Below, in pieces: positions 1 through 11,146 of a stretch of DNA of 64,000 bases. This DNA is from Sipunculus nudus. Lineage: Eukaryota; Annelida; Sipuncula; Golfingiida; Sipunculidae. The stretch spans positions 1,340,076 to 1,404,075 of the forward strand of contig CM049309.1 of assembly GCA_026874595.1 (NCBI GenBank), given 5' to 3'. Numbering within the stretch: the stretch's first letter is position 1; each line of letters begins with the position of its first letter. Made by a program: the position numbers and the translations under genes. Below the pieces are notes generated by a model. It was not told the origin of the DNA. It made no database searches and saw only the letters and a list, made by a program, of their open reading frames with translations.

Positions 1-59
1 ATTGCAAATGTGTACAATTTTTTTTTTAATTTGAAAAATAATTGGATTAGAAAAAATTA

Positions 60-885
60 AGATCTAATTGAAACATATTCTTGCCTCAGGAGAATGGAAC
101 ATAAAGTGATCAGCTCTGTCTGTCCATCATCTCTCAATTAACATTAAATATATATATTAATTATGAAACTTTTCCTCTAAGCACTGTTGAAATAACTTTC
201 ATATGTTGTATGTGTATGGATTTAAGCTATTAAAGTCTGAAATTTGAAAGCAACTTATGTATTCAGATGTGTAATATTGCAGATGAAAAACTTTAAAATA
301 TAAAATATATTATCAGCTTTGTTTGTCTAACAGTCTGTCTGTCCTTATTTAAATATTATGTAATTGTTAATGAACTATTTAATCCTGTAAGTATTGTTGA
401 ATTAAGTGGAAATCCTATATGTATATACACTATATACCCCCCCCCCCCCACCACCACCACCAAGTCTTTGCATCTGGGGACTGGGGACATCAGTTATATT
501 TCAACTGTATACATTTTATAAAATAAAAAATACATATATTTAATAATATAAATTGTGTAAAATAGATCCAATTGAGCAAATGTGTAAACTACTGAACTGT
601 CAACAATTTATCAAAAAGCCAGCCAATGATCATGGTAATAATATACATCTTATGTTCACAAACTGCTCACATGCTTCAATTTTAGAGAATTAGACATTAG
701 AGAATGCATGGTTTGGTCACAAAAATATTATTTTCAACAATTTCTTACTCATTAATACAAACCAATCATGACAACCAGCCATGGCATATATTACCTTTTC
801 CTCTTAGACGTGATCTCCATTTGATATTATATTGGATTTTTACCTTCAAAGTCAACTTCAGCTGAGCGCAGTGACCCATATTTAT
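60..885 (-). mobile_element. Dispersed repeat with palindromic head, copy 1
   Basis: The body words GGAACATAAAGTGATCAGCTC, CTGTAAGTATTGTTGAA, a poly-C tract (437-449), AAGTCTTTGC, TGAACTGTCAACA and CTTTTCCTCTTAGACGTGAT recur in order at 1320-1990. It ends CAGCTGAGCGCAGTGACCCA at about 851-870, the reverse of the head at 8391. Confidence 0.6.
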
Positions 886-1209
886 AGCACCATGTCTTGA
901 ATGTTTACATCAAGTCATTGGTTGACAGTGTTCTAGGCTGTTACATAACAAATTCACTCCTTGCCTACTGCTTTTGTGAGTGTCTGGGTCAGGCTGGGTC
1001 AGTCAGTAATTACCAGAGAGCCTTTCTCCTCTCTCTCTCTTTCCCTTTCTCTCTTTCTCTGGCAGTCTAGCTCTCCTCTCTCTCTCCTTCTCTCTCTCAC
1101 CCCTTTGCCTCCCTTCCTCCCTCCATCCCATTCTGTTGACAGGTACTATAAACCTGATTTATTTGATATATATGTTGATGCAATTAAGAAATGTGAATCA
1201 ACTGAAATA

Positions 1210-1212
<3 letters not shown>

Positions 1213-1255
<43 letters not shown>
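1213..1255 (+). repeat. (TA)n microsatellite, preceded by CT-rich tract
   Basis: TA run. The CT-rich stretch at 1024-1130 lies just before it and keeps a spurious frame open. Confidence 0.95.
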
Positions 1256-1258
<3 letters not shown>

Positions 1259-1319
1259 CTCTAAATGTATAGTTAAATTTTCAAACCTGGAAAAAATGGA
1301 GTTATAAAAAAAGGAATTT

Positions 1320-2640
1320 ATGTAAAAATTGTTCATAATTTCCTGGCTCAGAAGAATGGGAATAAAAATGATTTGCTTTGTTTCTCTAGCTTTCTGCCTG
1401 TTTTAAATATTTAATAATTATGAATAAATTTTTATTTTCCTGTAAGCACTGACTAATTAAATTTCATATCCTGTACGTATATGCAAGGGTATTGTAACTC
1501 CCACAATCACCTTCCCCCACCCCACTAAGTCTTTGCTCCTTGGCACTGTGAACAATAGTTCTATGGCTATAGCATAAAATTTAATAATTTGAAGAAAATA
1601 TATACAGAGAGACAGAGGCATTGTAACTCCCATCCTAACCCCCCCCCCCCCCCCCAATCAAGTCCTTCCGCCTGTGGAGTGGGGACTTTATAGCAACTGC
1701 ATACATATCATAAAATAGAAAAAAGGTTTATTAAAAAAATTGGATCTCATTAGACAAATGTGTAAAATGTTGAACTGTCAACAGCCTGTCAGAAAGATAT
1801 CCAATGGAAACCCATGGTCAGATCTTAAAATATTATTTGCAACAATTTCTTTAATCATATCAACCAACCATGGCCTAGATTACCTTTTTCTCTCAGACTT
1901 TATCTACATTTCATAATGTTTTAGATTTTAACCTTCCAGGTGTTTAAGTACTGTTGAATGCTCCGTCCCTCTCTCTCCATCTCCTTTCCTCTCTACAACC
2001 AACCCTCCTTGCTGCCCACACTGTTTCCTTCTCCGAACCCCATCCCAATGTCAGCCTCAGTAAACGAGAACAAGATGAATCAGATATATTCATATTTTTA
2101 TATATTGTATAACTGTTTGTTACCTATGTACATGTCAGAAATTATGTCAATATTGTGTAATATGTAGACGTGGCGGGCATCAATATAATGTACCTTGTCA
2201 AGACCTAAGAGATATCATGTCATACAGTCACAATTTATAAATCCCCTCTTCAGCATAGTTAATCATAACATTATATCTGTCTAATTGAAATCTTGCGGAC
2301 TTCCATTCACTATAGATCCTTCAACAAATATAGCCTTATCATCATTCTACCACTGCTTAGTGTACTGTCATTGCATTCATATTTGCTCAAATATATCCCT
2401 ATTTTCAACAGCTCTCAAATAAATAAAAAATAAACCACTATATTTACTCAATATTAATCCATCAGTCAGGCTATTTCATACATCATTTTCTTACATATTA
2501 CATTATATTCCTTAATTATAGCTTAACATGTCCATGATATTCATAAGGTTAGTTGACTAATTATAGTATCACAATGGTGATACATTTATAGTCCAATCAT
2601 GATCAGCTGAGCGCCGTGACCCATGGGTCCCTTGTTTTTG
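1320..2640 (-). mobile_element. Dispersed repeat with palindromic head, copy 2
   Basis: Same body order as copy 1, with poly-C at 1639-1655. The head, read as GATCAGCTGAGCGCCGTGAC then CCATGGGTCC, is at 2601-2630. The part from about 1990 to 2590 has no match in copy 1 and may be an insertion or unrelated. Confidence 0.55.
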
Positions 2641-3149
2641 TAAGTAAACAGGATGTTCTGTTGAACCGAATTGTAATTACATATATAGAATTTCATTCTC
2701 ATTTACTTAACCTTTGCTGACAGTCCGCATATCTCCGTATAGTCTTGTCAATCATGGTAAATGATACAATCAATGCATGATACCACGCAAGGAAATATTT
2801 CTATATTGAGTGAAGAATTGTTGTAAAATGATATTGTAAGTGATAATGTTTAATGAAAGTGCATATATTGTTGCTGATGTCCAGCAGTACAAATGTTTTT
2901 TTTTTTGCTTCCACTGCGCACCTTCTGGGTCAGATTTAAATCCCCGGGTGTGAAGCAGGCAGACACTCAGTAAACCTACAAGTCTTATCCTTATTCCAAT
3001 ACCCATGTGATCAATATCGCGAGAAGGCCCCTCCGAAAGTTCACGTAAAAATAATGTCAAACATGCAAATATGAATGGACGATATTTCGCGATTCATGAC
3101 ACAATAAATGATGATTCGCCGTTCGTGCCACACTCTAATATGAAACATG

Positions 3150-3320
3150 TTTTCGGGGGGGGGGGGGGGGGGGGTCAAATGTTTGGGAGGTTATTTACAA
3201 AATAGAGTGTTGAAGTATAAATGACGTGGTGTTATCGGGGGGGGGGGGGGGGGTCAAATGTTTTGGAGGTTATTTGCAAAATAGAGTGTTGAAGTATAAA
3301 TGACGTGGTGTTATCGTGTT
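3150..3320 (+). repeat. Two-unit direct repeat bounded by poly-G
   Basis: Two ~83-bp copies of TCAAATGTTTGGGAGGTTAT through GACGTGGTGTTATCG, each led by a poly-G run (3155-3174 and 3237-3253). Confidence 0.9.
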
Positions 3321-3473
3321 CAGCTCTGTTGACTCAAAGTCACCTGTATGAGGTATAGCGATCGGTCTTTTTCTGTCGTTTAAAGGACACAAACCGTTCA
3401 AGCTTGAAACTCCTAACTTTAGGTCCAGGGAAGGCCTGAAAAAATCTCCTAGACTTAAAGCTCGGTGACTTAC

Positions 3474-3759
3474 ATTCTGCGAAGTATGGTGCAAAAACAT
3501 AATTTTGAGCACAGTTTAAGTCAGACTCTTCGGAGCGTCCGAAGCGCTGGAGAAATAGTCTGTGTTGTTTATAAAACTGAAATAATGTATCTGAGTTTAG
3601 GACATTTTTATTAGCAGGAAAATTTGACCGAATTGGTCCTGTATTCTCGGAGTTACGGAAGGAAAATATATATTTGATCACTAAAGAAGTTAAAATTCCT
3701 GCTAGCAATAATACACACAAAAGGCCAGATTTCTCAAGAACGGATGTAACTGCCATCAT
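3474..3759 (-). CDS. Possible first exon of a single-pass membrane protein
   Basis: A frame starts at MMAV (3759) and reaches a good donor GAAT|GTAAGT at 3473. It encodes 95 residues: a short N-terminal stretch, a transmembrane segment (about residues 12-32, GLLCVLLLAGILTSLVIKY), then a polar, basic stem. This is the layout of type II Golgi enzymes, but no catalytic motif is in the exon and no family is recognised. The remaining exons would lie leftward, beyond base 1. The frame also runs on past the donor. Confidence 0.3.
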
Positions 3760-3779
3760 AACATTTTGCTGACATTGAT

Positions 3780-4700
3780 CAATTGACTATTATGCATATA
3801 TGTACTTTCACTGGCGCCAACTATGTCAACCTGTTGCCTGCAATCCATACTAATTGTATCAAATTTCCTACACAAGATACAAACACTTCAGCTTTTATGT
3901 CATGCTTAATAAGCTAAGCTTATTATCCTACAGGTTTTCTACCCATCCATTTGTCTATTCATTCATCCATAAAACTTTCTGGTCTTTCTAAAGAAGTGTT
4001 AAAGCTGCTCCCATGAAATTTGTATGTCAAATTTCAAAGCCACAAAAAAAAATAAAAAAAATCACCAAAAGGCTACAAACTTAATTTCATATGAACCATT
4101 TAAACATTTGCAATCAGATTTATCTGAAGTTTGTGCAATCATAGATTTATCTGAAGTTTTGCTGTAAAATCAATGTCTCTCAGACGTCCAATATCACCAG
4201 ATTTCCTCTGCTTTAGCTAAAGAACCATTTAAGCTACTGAAGTTTTATATGATGATTGGCCCCTGTGGGAAATTATAAATTTCAGATCCATCAGGAAAAC
4301 ATTATGGCGCAAGGCAATGATCCTATAGATTTCCGTTAACGTTGTATTATCTTCAGAACTGTTTGCCGTCATATTTAAACTAAATATTGGTCTGTATACG
4401 AGGATGGTCGTTTCAAGCACACTGTCTGATGAACTGTATGTCCGCCTGACATTTGATATGATGATTGGTAAACAAACAATATTACAGCATGGCAGCGATC
4501 ATAGATTTTGTTTTTGATTTTGCATTATATCAAGAACCAATAAAGTTATTCGTCAGAAATTCACATAGTGATTGGTCCCTGTTAAAGCATGTTGCCATCT
4601 GAAATCCAATATAGCTACCAGGCAGCCATCTAGGAAACATTGGCCTCGTTATCATGACAAGTTCCATCATATCATTTATAGTTTTTGATAATTGCCTAAC
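3780..4700. other. No gene; possible old repeat
   Basis: GATCATAGATTT, ATGATGATTGG and AGAACCATTTAAG-like words recur at irregular distance (4140, 4250, 4460, 4500), suggesting a decayed dispersed repeat. Confidence 0.4.
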
Positions 4701-4703
4701 TTA

Positions 4704-5322
4704 AGCCTGGGTCTCACTTATCCCGTTGGCTACGGTTCACCACAATGTTAAGGTCTTTGGAGGACTCAGAAGGACGTGGCCTTTCCCCATAGTACACAGT
4801 AGGACAACGTGTATTAACGTGGGAGGTCGTAAGTTGTCAACGTTCTCTCTCTACTCTTTGGAATGTTCAAAACGAACGGGACAGAACGGAGCACCTGACA
4901 TTGAGATATACACTCCTGGCAGCGGGGTCACGGGAAATCCTCTTGTTAACACAGAACGTGGCCTATTGCCGTAGGCACACGTGGCTGAACGTGGTTACCA
5001 TGACGCTGCCGTGCCACTGCCGTAGGTGAATGTTAATAACAGTGGCAGTACCGTGGCGAGAATTTGGCGAGAACTTGATTGCACGTGGAAAAAGGCGTCT
5101 GTCTATAGTAAACAAAGTTTGTCCGTGAGAGAAAGTGGCAATAACCGTAGAAATACCGTAGCAGTACCGTAGATGAAAGTGAAATACCGTGAGAAGACCG
5201 CCCCCCAGAATGTCACGAAAAAGCGATTATCAGTTTCACAACCATTCACGGCAATGACACCTTGGTCGCCATGGCGGAACCGTGAGACGCCGTAGAAGAC
5301 CGTGCTGAGTGAGACCTAGGCT
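4704..5322. mobile_element. PIF/Harbinger-like MITE (619 bp)
   Basis: Terminal inverted repeats AGCCTGGGTCTCACT and AGTGAGACCTAGGCT (14 of 15 match), flanked by TTA at 4701-4703 and 5323-5325. A TTA duplication is typical of PIF/Harbinger. The inside is rich in CCGTRG words and more GC-rich than the surroundings. The 82-codon frame at 4726-4974 lies inside and is not a gene. Confidence 0.7.
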
Positions 5323-5487
5323 TTACTTTTTTATTCTCAATAAGATAAGGGGACATGAATATCAGTCATTTCAAAGTATTGTTTCACTAATTATATATTC
5401 TGCCTTAGACTATAAAGTTATGTGTTTTATATCTCTTTCCCTCCTGCAAATTTTCAACAAAATTGAACATAAAGTTTTGTATGTCAT

Positions 5488-5528
5488 GCAGGTCATCTGA
5501 GCGTCATGACCCATTGGACACTTGTTTG
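5488..5528 (-). mobile_element. Isolated palindromic head
   Basis: GTCATCTGAGCGTCATGACC then CATTGGACACTTGTTT is the head of the dispersed repeat in minus orientation. AATTGAACATAAAGTTTTG precedes it, perhaps the rest of a short copy. Confidence 0.55.
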
Positions 5529-5529
5529 C

Positions 5530-8020
5530 ATAACTGCCTTACAGAAGAATTATAGACGGGTGGTTCATTCAGTTATGACTGCTGTCTCATTTTTATTAGC
5601 AGGGTTGATATGAGGAGGGGAACATAAAGCCCTCAGGGCTGTATTCAATGGGATATGGATTAAAAAAATATATAGATACAGCTCTAAAGGGAACGGCATC
5701 CTATCTACCTCAGACAATACAGTTGTAACAGTGCCTGATTCAAATATATCCCGGTCATTTTAACTAATTTGACAAAAAACGGCGAAACAAGATCTTCAAA
5801 TTGTCACCAACAGCCGTGAAATTTTACTTCCGGTTCATATTAATCGATCAAGCAGATAAAAGATCTAATATCATATACTAATTTTTATCTTAATAAATCA
5901 CATCAGGTATATATATACATATTTATATACACAAAATATAAAACCAAAAGACGCGGCAGGTACACAAAATATACAACCAAAACACGGACATACACGCTTA
6001 CTTATGCATGCGGCAGTTACACAAAATATACAAACAAAACACAGATATACAGACTCACTTATGCACACTACAGGTATACAAGATTCATGGCCAAAAAATA
6101 TAAACGACCGGTTTAGCATACTATAGGTATATATAAGATATAAATCTAACAAGCCGGTCGAGACGACATTTTATTTCATCAAGGTTCACCGGGAATATAC
6201 GTACAGTGTACAAATACATTAACATCACATGCAGCTTTCATGGTCAAATCATTCTTGTTCATTAAACAATAACTCTTCCTGTCAAAATATAACATAAACT
6301 CTATATAGGTTCTGCAGGCCAGGAATAATTGATCCGAGTGGTTATAGAAACATTATCCTTCAGGCCTTTGAGGCTTTCATAAAAGTTTATCCATGGTTCC
6401 AAGCGAAATCATTAGTTAAATCAATAAATACAAAGTGTAAAGGAATGGTCCGTATATATTTGACTGGTCCTAAGCAAATCTTGCCACCTTCGTAGCATGT
6501 ACCGACCCCATGATTCGTTAGTAACTTAATTTATGGTCTGCCAGTTATCATGACCACAAGGTTCACGTCAAGCTTGCACACGGGATATATCCCATCATCC
6601 AATGTTGCACTAGACGGTGCCAACTTGCACTAGACAACTACCAATTTTCACCAGACCAGTACCAATTTACTCTAGGCTGGTACAAATTGATGTCCTTATC
6701 AAGTCATATACACTGGCAAATAACCATATGTAACATTATTAGCGGTTGCAGCTTTTTGCCTTCCTATCCTAAAGAATACATGTGGTTCCCCTCTTACGTA
6801 AAATCATACCCCCAATTTGCTTTGTTGTCGTTGATTTGTTTCGATTTGGACAGAAACAGCACTGACAATTTGCTAGAGGAAATGAAAAGGTTTAATAAGT
6901 ATATAAGCTAGCATGAGAAAAAGAACCACTCCGAAAATACACAAGTTGCAACTGACAATAATTTTAATAGTAATTATAATTTTATAATTTTGTTCACCAG
7001 TCAGAAGGATGGGCTTATATAACCGTGGCCGGTATACCAATAGAGCAAAATCTGATAAACATGCGTATATTCAATTTATTGTTTTACTTGACTTGTAACC
7101 AATTATGATTTTTTTTAATCTGGTTAGTTGAACAAAGAAGTTCAGGCTGTACCACAATGGCTTGTCTGAGGATTTGTTTGGTGTAGAAATGACTATGGAG
7201 CAATGGGTTGCCATTGACCACGATACTGACGGTGTAGGGACTTCTTTTCTGCCATTTTACTGTTTTGTATTTGATATAAGAATGTTTATGACCAGCTCCA
7301 GGTGGGACATTGAACATGTCTGGACCATAACTAATGGAAGTAAAATTGGCAGACATATAGATATGAGATCTATGGTTTAATGTGACACAATTGTCATAAA
7401 AATTGCATAATCGTCGATTATAATTTAACTAACACCACGGGCTCGTACATAGATTTATTTGATGGTACATTCCATATACATGGGGTTTGGCAGCGTGTAA
7501 GCTTAGGAGCCTCTGAGATCTGAAATCTACCATATCTTGACGTCCCTGATACCAATTTGCATTTGGGTTTGTGCACTATGCCCTCAAAATAAGGACATTC
7601 TCCGACAATTTCACAGTTTTATAATCGGAACAAAGGAGTTAAATCATATTTTACGCTGATTCGTTAACATAGTATATTTACACACAACTATACCCGCCTT
7701 TTATTTGCAGAGAGAAATGTTTTAGCATACACGTTTATATATACAGTAAATAATTCTCGCCGAGTTTGTTTTATATATCAAGTAGGATTGTAACATCAAT
7801 TTCTATAGATACATATATTATCATGACAAATAATAGATAACATATTCATTCTTCATCCTCATGAACTCTTCCATATTTGTGAACATATTTGACTACATTT
7901 CAACCAATATGTATCAGGCGATAAAAAGTGTCCATGAAAATTTTATATTTTGATCCTCTGAATCTGGAAGGTTCACACGTATAACAAAACTGATAGAATC
8001 CATCATCCTAGCTGAACATG
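5530..8020. other. No gene recognised
   Basis: AT-rich sequence. Short open frames (for example 6687-6911, 7162-7380) show no recognisable domain, signal or splice pattern. Around 6605-6680 there is a small run of CACTAGAC/ACCAATTT words. Confidence 0.5.
5945..6090 (+). repeat. ~57-bp tandem repeat
   Basis: Two to three units with GGCAGGTACACAAAATATAC and ACTTATGCA, spaced 57 bp (5955 to 6012). The minus frame at 5898-6152 is a by-product. Confidence 0.75.
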
Positions 8021-8023
8021 CAC

Positions 8024-8196
8024 GGTATATGCTGGAGCTAAAACGTGACTTGATATGCAAGGTATATGCTGGAGCTAAAACCTAACTCAATATGCAAGGT
8101 ATATGCTGGAGCTAAAACGTAATTCATTATGCAAGGTATATGCTTGAGCTAAAACGTAACTCAGTATGCAAGGTATATGCTGGAGCTAAAACTTAA
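8024..8196 (+). repeat. 37-bp tandem repeat
   Basis: Five units, period 37 (8024 to 8061), of GGTATATGCTGGAGCTAAAA plus CGTAACTCAATATGCAA. Confidence 0.9.
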
Positions 8197-8390
8197 CCCC
8201 CCGTTCCACTGTACCCCTTCTCAACATTCCTTTGGTAAAACGTTCAATATGAAATTAGAGGTGGACTAACTTCTGTCCCTAAGGCAGATGGAGAAAAAGT
8301 AATTCTATTGGCTGAGAATTAAAGCATTATGCATATCCAGTTTCTGTTTCTGCATGTGGGGTCATTTAAGGCTGGTATATTCTTTAAACA

Positions 8391-10394
8391 AGTGACCCAT
8401 GGGTCATGACGCTCAGCTGACTGGGAAGAGATTTTATCATCTGAATGGTAGTAAATACCCATTCAACTGAAGCATCAAACAGATTAACGAACAGGCCAAG
8501 ATTGTGTCTGTATTTATATATCTCAAAAATAGAGAAAAAATGCGTAAACTTAAAAAAAATACAGGTGGCTCAACCAGTCTGCAGAAACTAATAACAACAC
8601 TTAATGGTCAATATCCATGCAAAGAATCATGGTGATCTCTGCGTTAGTTGTTCAGATACTTCAGCTTTTGTATCAAATTGTCCATTTTTCTGAGAGATAC
8701 TTCGGAGTCCTATAGCTTGAAGGTATGGGTAACAGAGACCTAATTTCAGGTTTCCACAGACACTTTTCATGGGCCCCCTTGCATTACAAGAATGAAGAAT
8801 CTAGGTCCAGTTGTTACGATTTGTACCCTGTTGACAGATAACAACATCTTTAAAAATCTCAAAAAAAAGAAAAAAATCGTAAATATGAAAAAAATAGAGG
8901 TGGCGCACACAGTCTGCAGAAACTGATGGAACACCTCATGATCAATATGTATGCCAAAAATCATGAACATCAGTGTTGTAGTTATTGAGATACAGCAGTT
9001 TTTGTATCAAAATTTTCATTATTCTGGGGGGTATTTTGGAGCCATACAGCTTAAAGGATATGAGTAACAGAGACCTAATTTCAGATTTCCATGGCTTTTG
9101 AATTTTGAATTTGGCTTCAGCTTTTGAATCAAATTTTCCATTATTCTGAGCTGTATTTTGGTGTGCCATAGCTTAAAGGATAAGGGTAACAGAGACCTAA
9201 TTTCAGGTTTCCAAGGAGACTTTTCATGGGTCTCCCTGTGTGTCAAGAATGAAGATTCTAGGTCCAGTCGTTACGATTTGTACCCTTTTGACAGATAACT
9301 ACATCCTTAAAGGTCTCAAAAATAGAGAAAAAAAAATGGTAAAAATTTGTAAAATACAGGTGGCGCCACCAGTCTGCAGAAACTGATGGAACGCCTATGA
9401 TCAATATGTATGCCAAAAATCATGACCATCAGTGTTGTAGTTATTGAGATGTTGCAGTTTTTTTTATCAAAATTTCCATTATTCTGGGGGGGGGGGGGGG
9501 TAATTGGGAACCCCAGAGCTCAAAGGATATGGATAACAGAGACCTTATTTCTGGTTTCCATGGAGACTTTTCATAGGTCTAAGACTGTGTCAAGAATGGA
9601 GATACCCCGTCCAGTCTTTACGATATGTGCTCTGTTAACGGATGTTCATATTTTTAAAGGTCTCAAAAATTGAGAAAAAAAATCGTAAAAAAAATCGAAA
9701 AATACCACCAGTCTGCAGAAACTGATGAAACATCTCATGATCAATATGTATGCCAAAAATCATGACCATCAGTGATGTAGTTAATGAGATTTTATTAAAT
9801 GATGTATTACATTTTTGACTATTCTGGGGGGGGGGGGGGTACTTTGGGGCCCATAGCTTGAAGGATATGGGTAACAGAGACCTAATTTCTTGTTTCCATG
9901 GAGACTTTTCATAGGTCTCTCAGTGTGTCAAGAATGAAGATTCTAGGTCCAGTCTTAACGATTTGTGCCCTGTCAACAGATGTTCACATTTTTAAAGGTT
10001 TAAAAATAGAGAAAAAAATCGTAAAAAATAAAAAAATACAAGTAGCGCCACCAGTCTGCAGAAACTGATGGAACAATTCAGGATCAATATGTATGCCAAA
10101 AATCATGACCATCAGTGATGTAGTTAATGAGATTTTGAAGTTTTTGTATGAAATTTTTGACTATTCTGGGAGGGTACTTTGGGGCCCCAAAGCTTGAATG
10201 ATATGGGTAACAGAGACCTAATTTCTGGTTTCCAAGGAGATTTTTCATGGACCTCTCAGAATGTCAAGTTACAAGTTTCTAGGTCCAGCGGTTATGATTT
10301 GTGCCAGGTTAACGGACGGACGGACGGACAGACAGACAGACGGACAAAGGGTGATCGCTATAGCTCAGATGACTTGCAGTCAGCTGAGCTAAAA
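8391..10394 (+). mobile_element. Non-autonomous element with ~340-bp tandem core (pearl/Helentron-like layout)
   Basis: The head CAAGTGACCCATGGGTCATG then ACGCTCAGCTGA starts at 8391. The core has five units spaced about 335-460 bp, marked by CAGTCTGCAGAAACTGATG at 8575, 8910, 9370, 9709 and 10052. The tail holds (GGAC)n/(AGAC)n at 10313-10345 and ends CAGTCAGCTGAGCTAAAAA. No flanking direct repeat or coding capacity was seen. Head, tandem core, microsatellite and short tail is the layout known for bivalve pearl elements and Helentron-related INEs; that assignment is inference. Confidence 0.7.
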
Positions 10395-10693
10395 ATCAAT
10401 TCATTTTGTGTGTATTGATTCTAATTTCCCAACGAAATTAATTCGAATATCGTAATAAAGCAGGTGGACACCGAAGGCACATCAATGTCAATAAAGATTC
10501 CTACAGTTTATTCTACACAAGGCTGCAACTTTAAATTTGGCAGTTATATTTAACAAAACGGCACTAAACATGTAAGATGTGATGAAGGAACGGTGGGGAA
10601 GCCTATAAAAAATTTGAAACAAACCAAGAGATACCTCTTAAACTATTTGGGAATGCAATAACGCGTCAATCTGAGAAAACAAGCTAATGTTAC

Positions 10694-10699
10694 TTTATT
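10694..10699 (-). terminator. Possible poly(A) signal of ligand A
   Basis: AATAAA reads on the minus strand about 270 bases downstream of the ligand A stop codon. It is the nearest canonical hexamer noticed. In AT-rich DNA it could be chance. Confidence 0.35.
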
Positions 10700-10967
10700 T
10701 CCATTCCGCTCCTCACGGTCACATGTTATTGGTTACATGCAAAATATCGCTGAATCTAGAGACCACTTGTTGGTAACTGGTCGCAATGAATATTCTAGAA
10801 ATCTTACTATCAAAGAGCCATTGACAACCTATGTGAAGAAGAACGGCACTTAGCAAGACTATATGTATTTGCACTCCCTGACACTGCAGGTACGATTAGG
10901 GTCTGTTTTCTGTCGGGTCAAGACTTCGTATGGGGACAGCTACCTTCATAACAGCGAGCAGGTTTCC

Positions 10968-11146
10968 TCAAGCACAACCACACTTCTCAACTATCATACC
11001 CTGAAGATGTACGACTTTGTAAGAGCCGCCCTTGTGGTACAGCATGGACATGGAGCCTAGGGACTTGGGAGCGCAGCAAGGTGAGACACTGGGATTGTCC
11101 AGCAGTTGGAGGACCGTGGTGTGGTTGTAAGTAGGATTGACCAGAC
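10968..11146 (-). CDS. TGF-beta ligand A, last coding exon
   Basis: The acceptor TTACCACAG ends at 11147. The exon completes Gly298 and encodes 58 residues plus a stop, including YNHTTVLQLL, SPCCAPKSL, MSMLY and MIVEKCGCA: the wrist helix, the double Cys and the C-terminal knot cysteines. The exon is 179 nt, exactly the length of the last exon of paralogue B. Confidence 0.93.

Noticed and set aside
961-1272. 103-codon frame starting with TTG
   Set aside because: Made of a CT-rich tract and a TA microsatellite (Ser/Leu then Ile/Tyr runs).
4726-4974. 82-codon frame on plus
   Set aside because: Wholly inside the TTA-flanked MITE and without recognisable domains.
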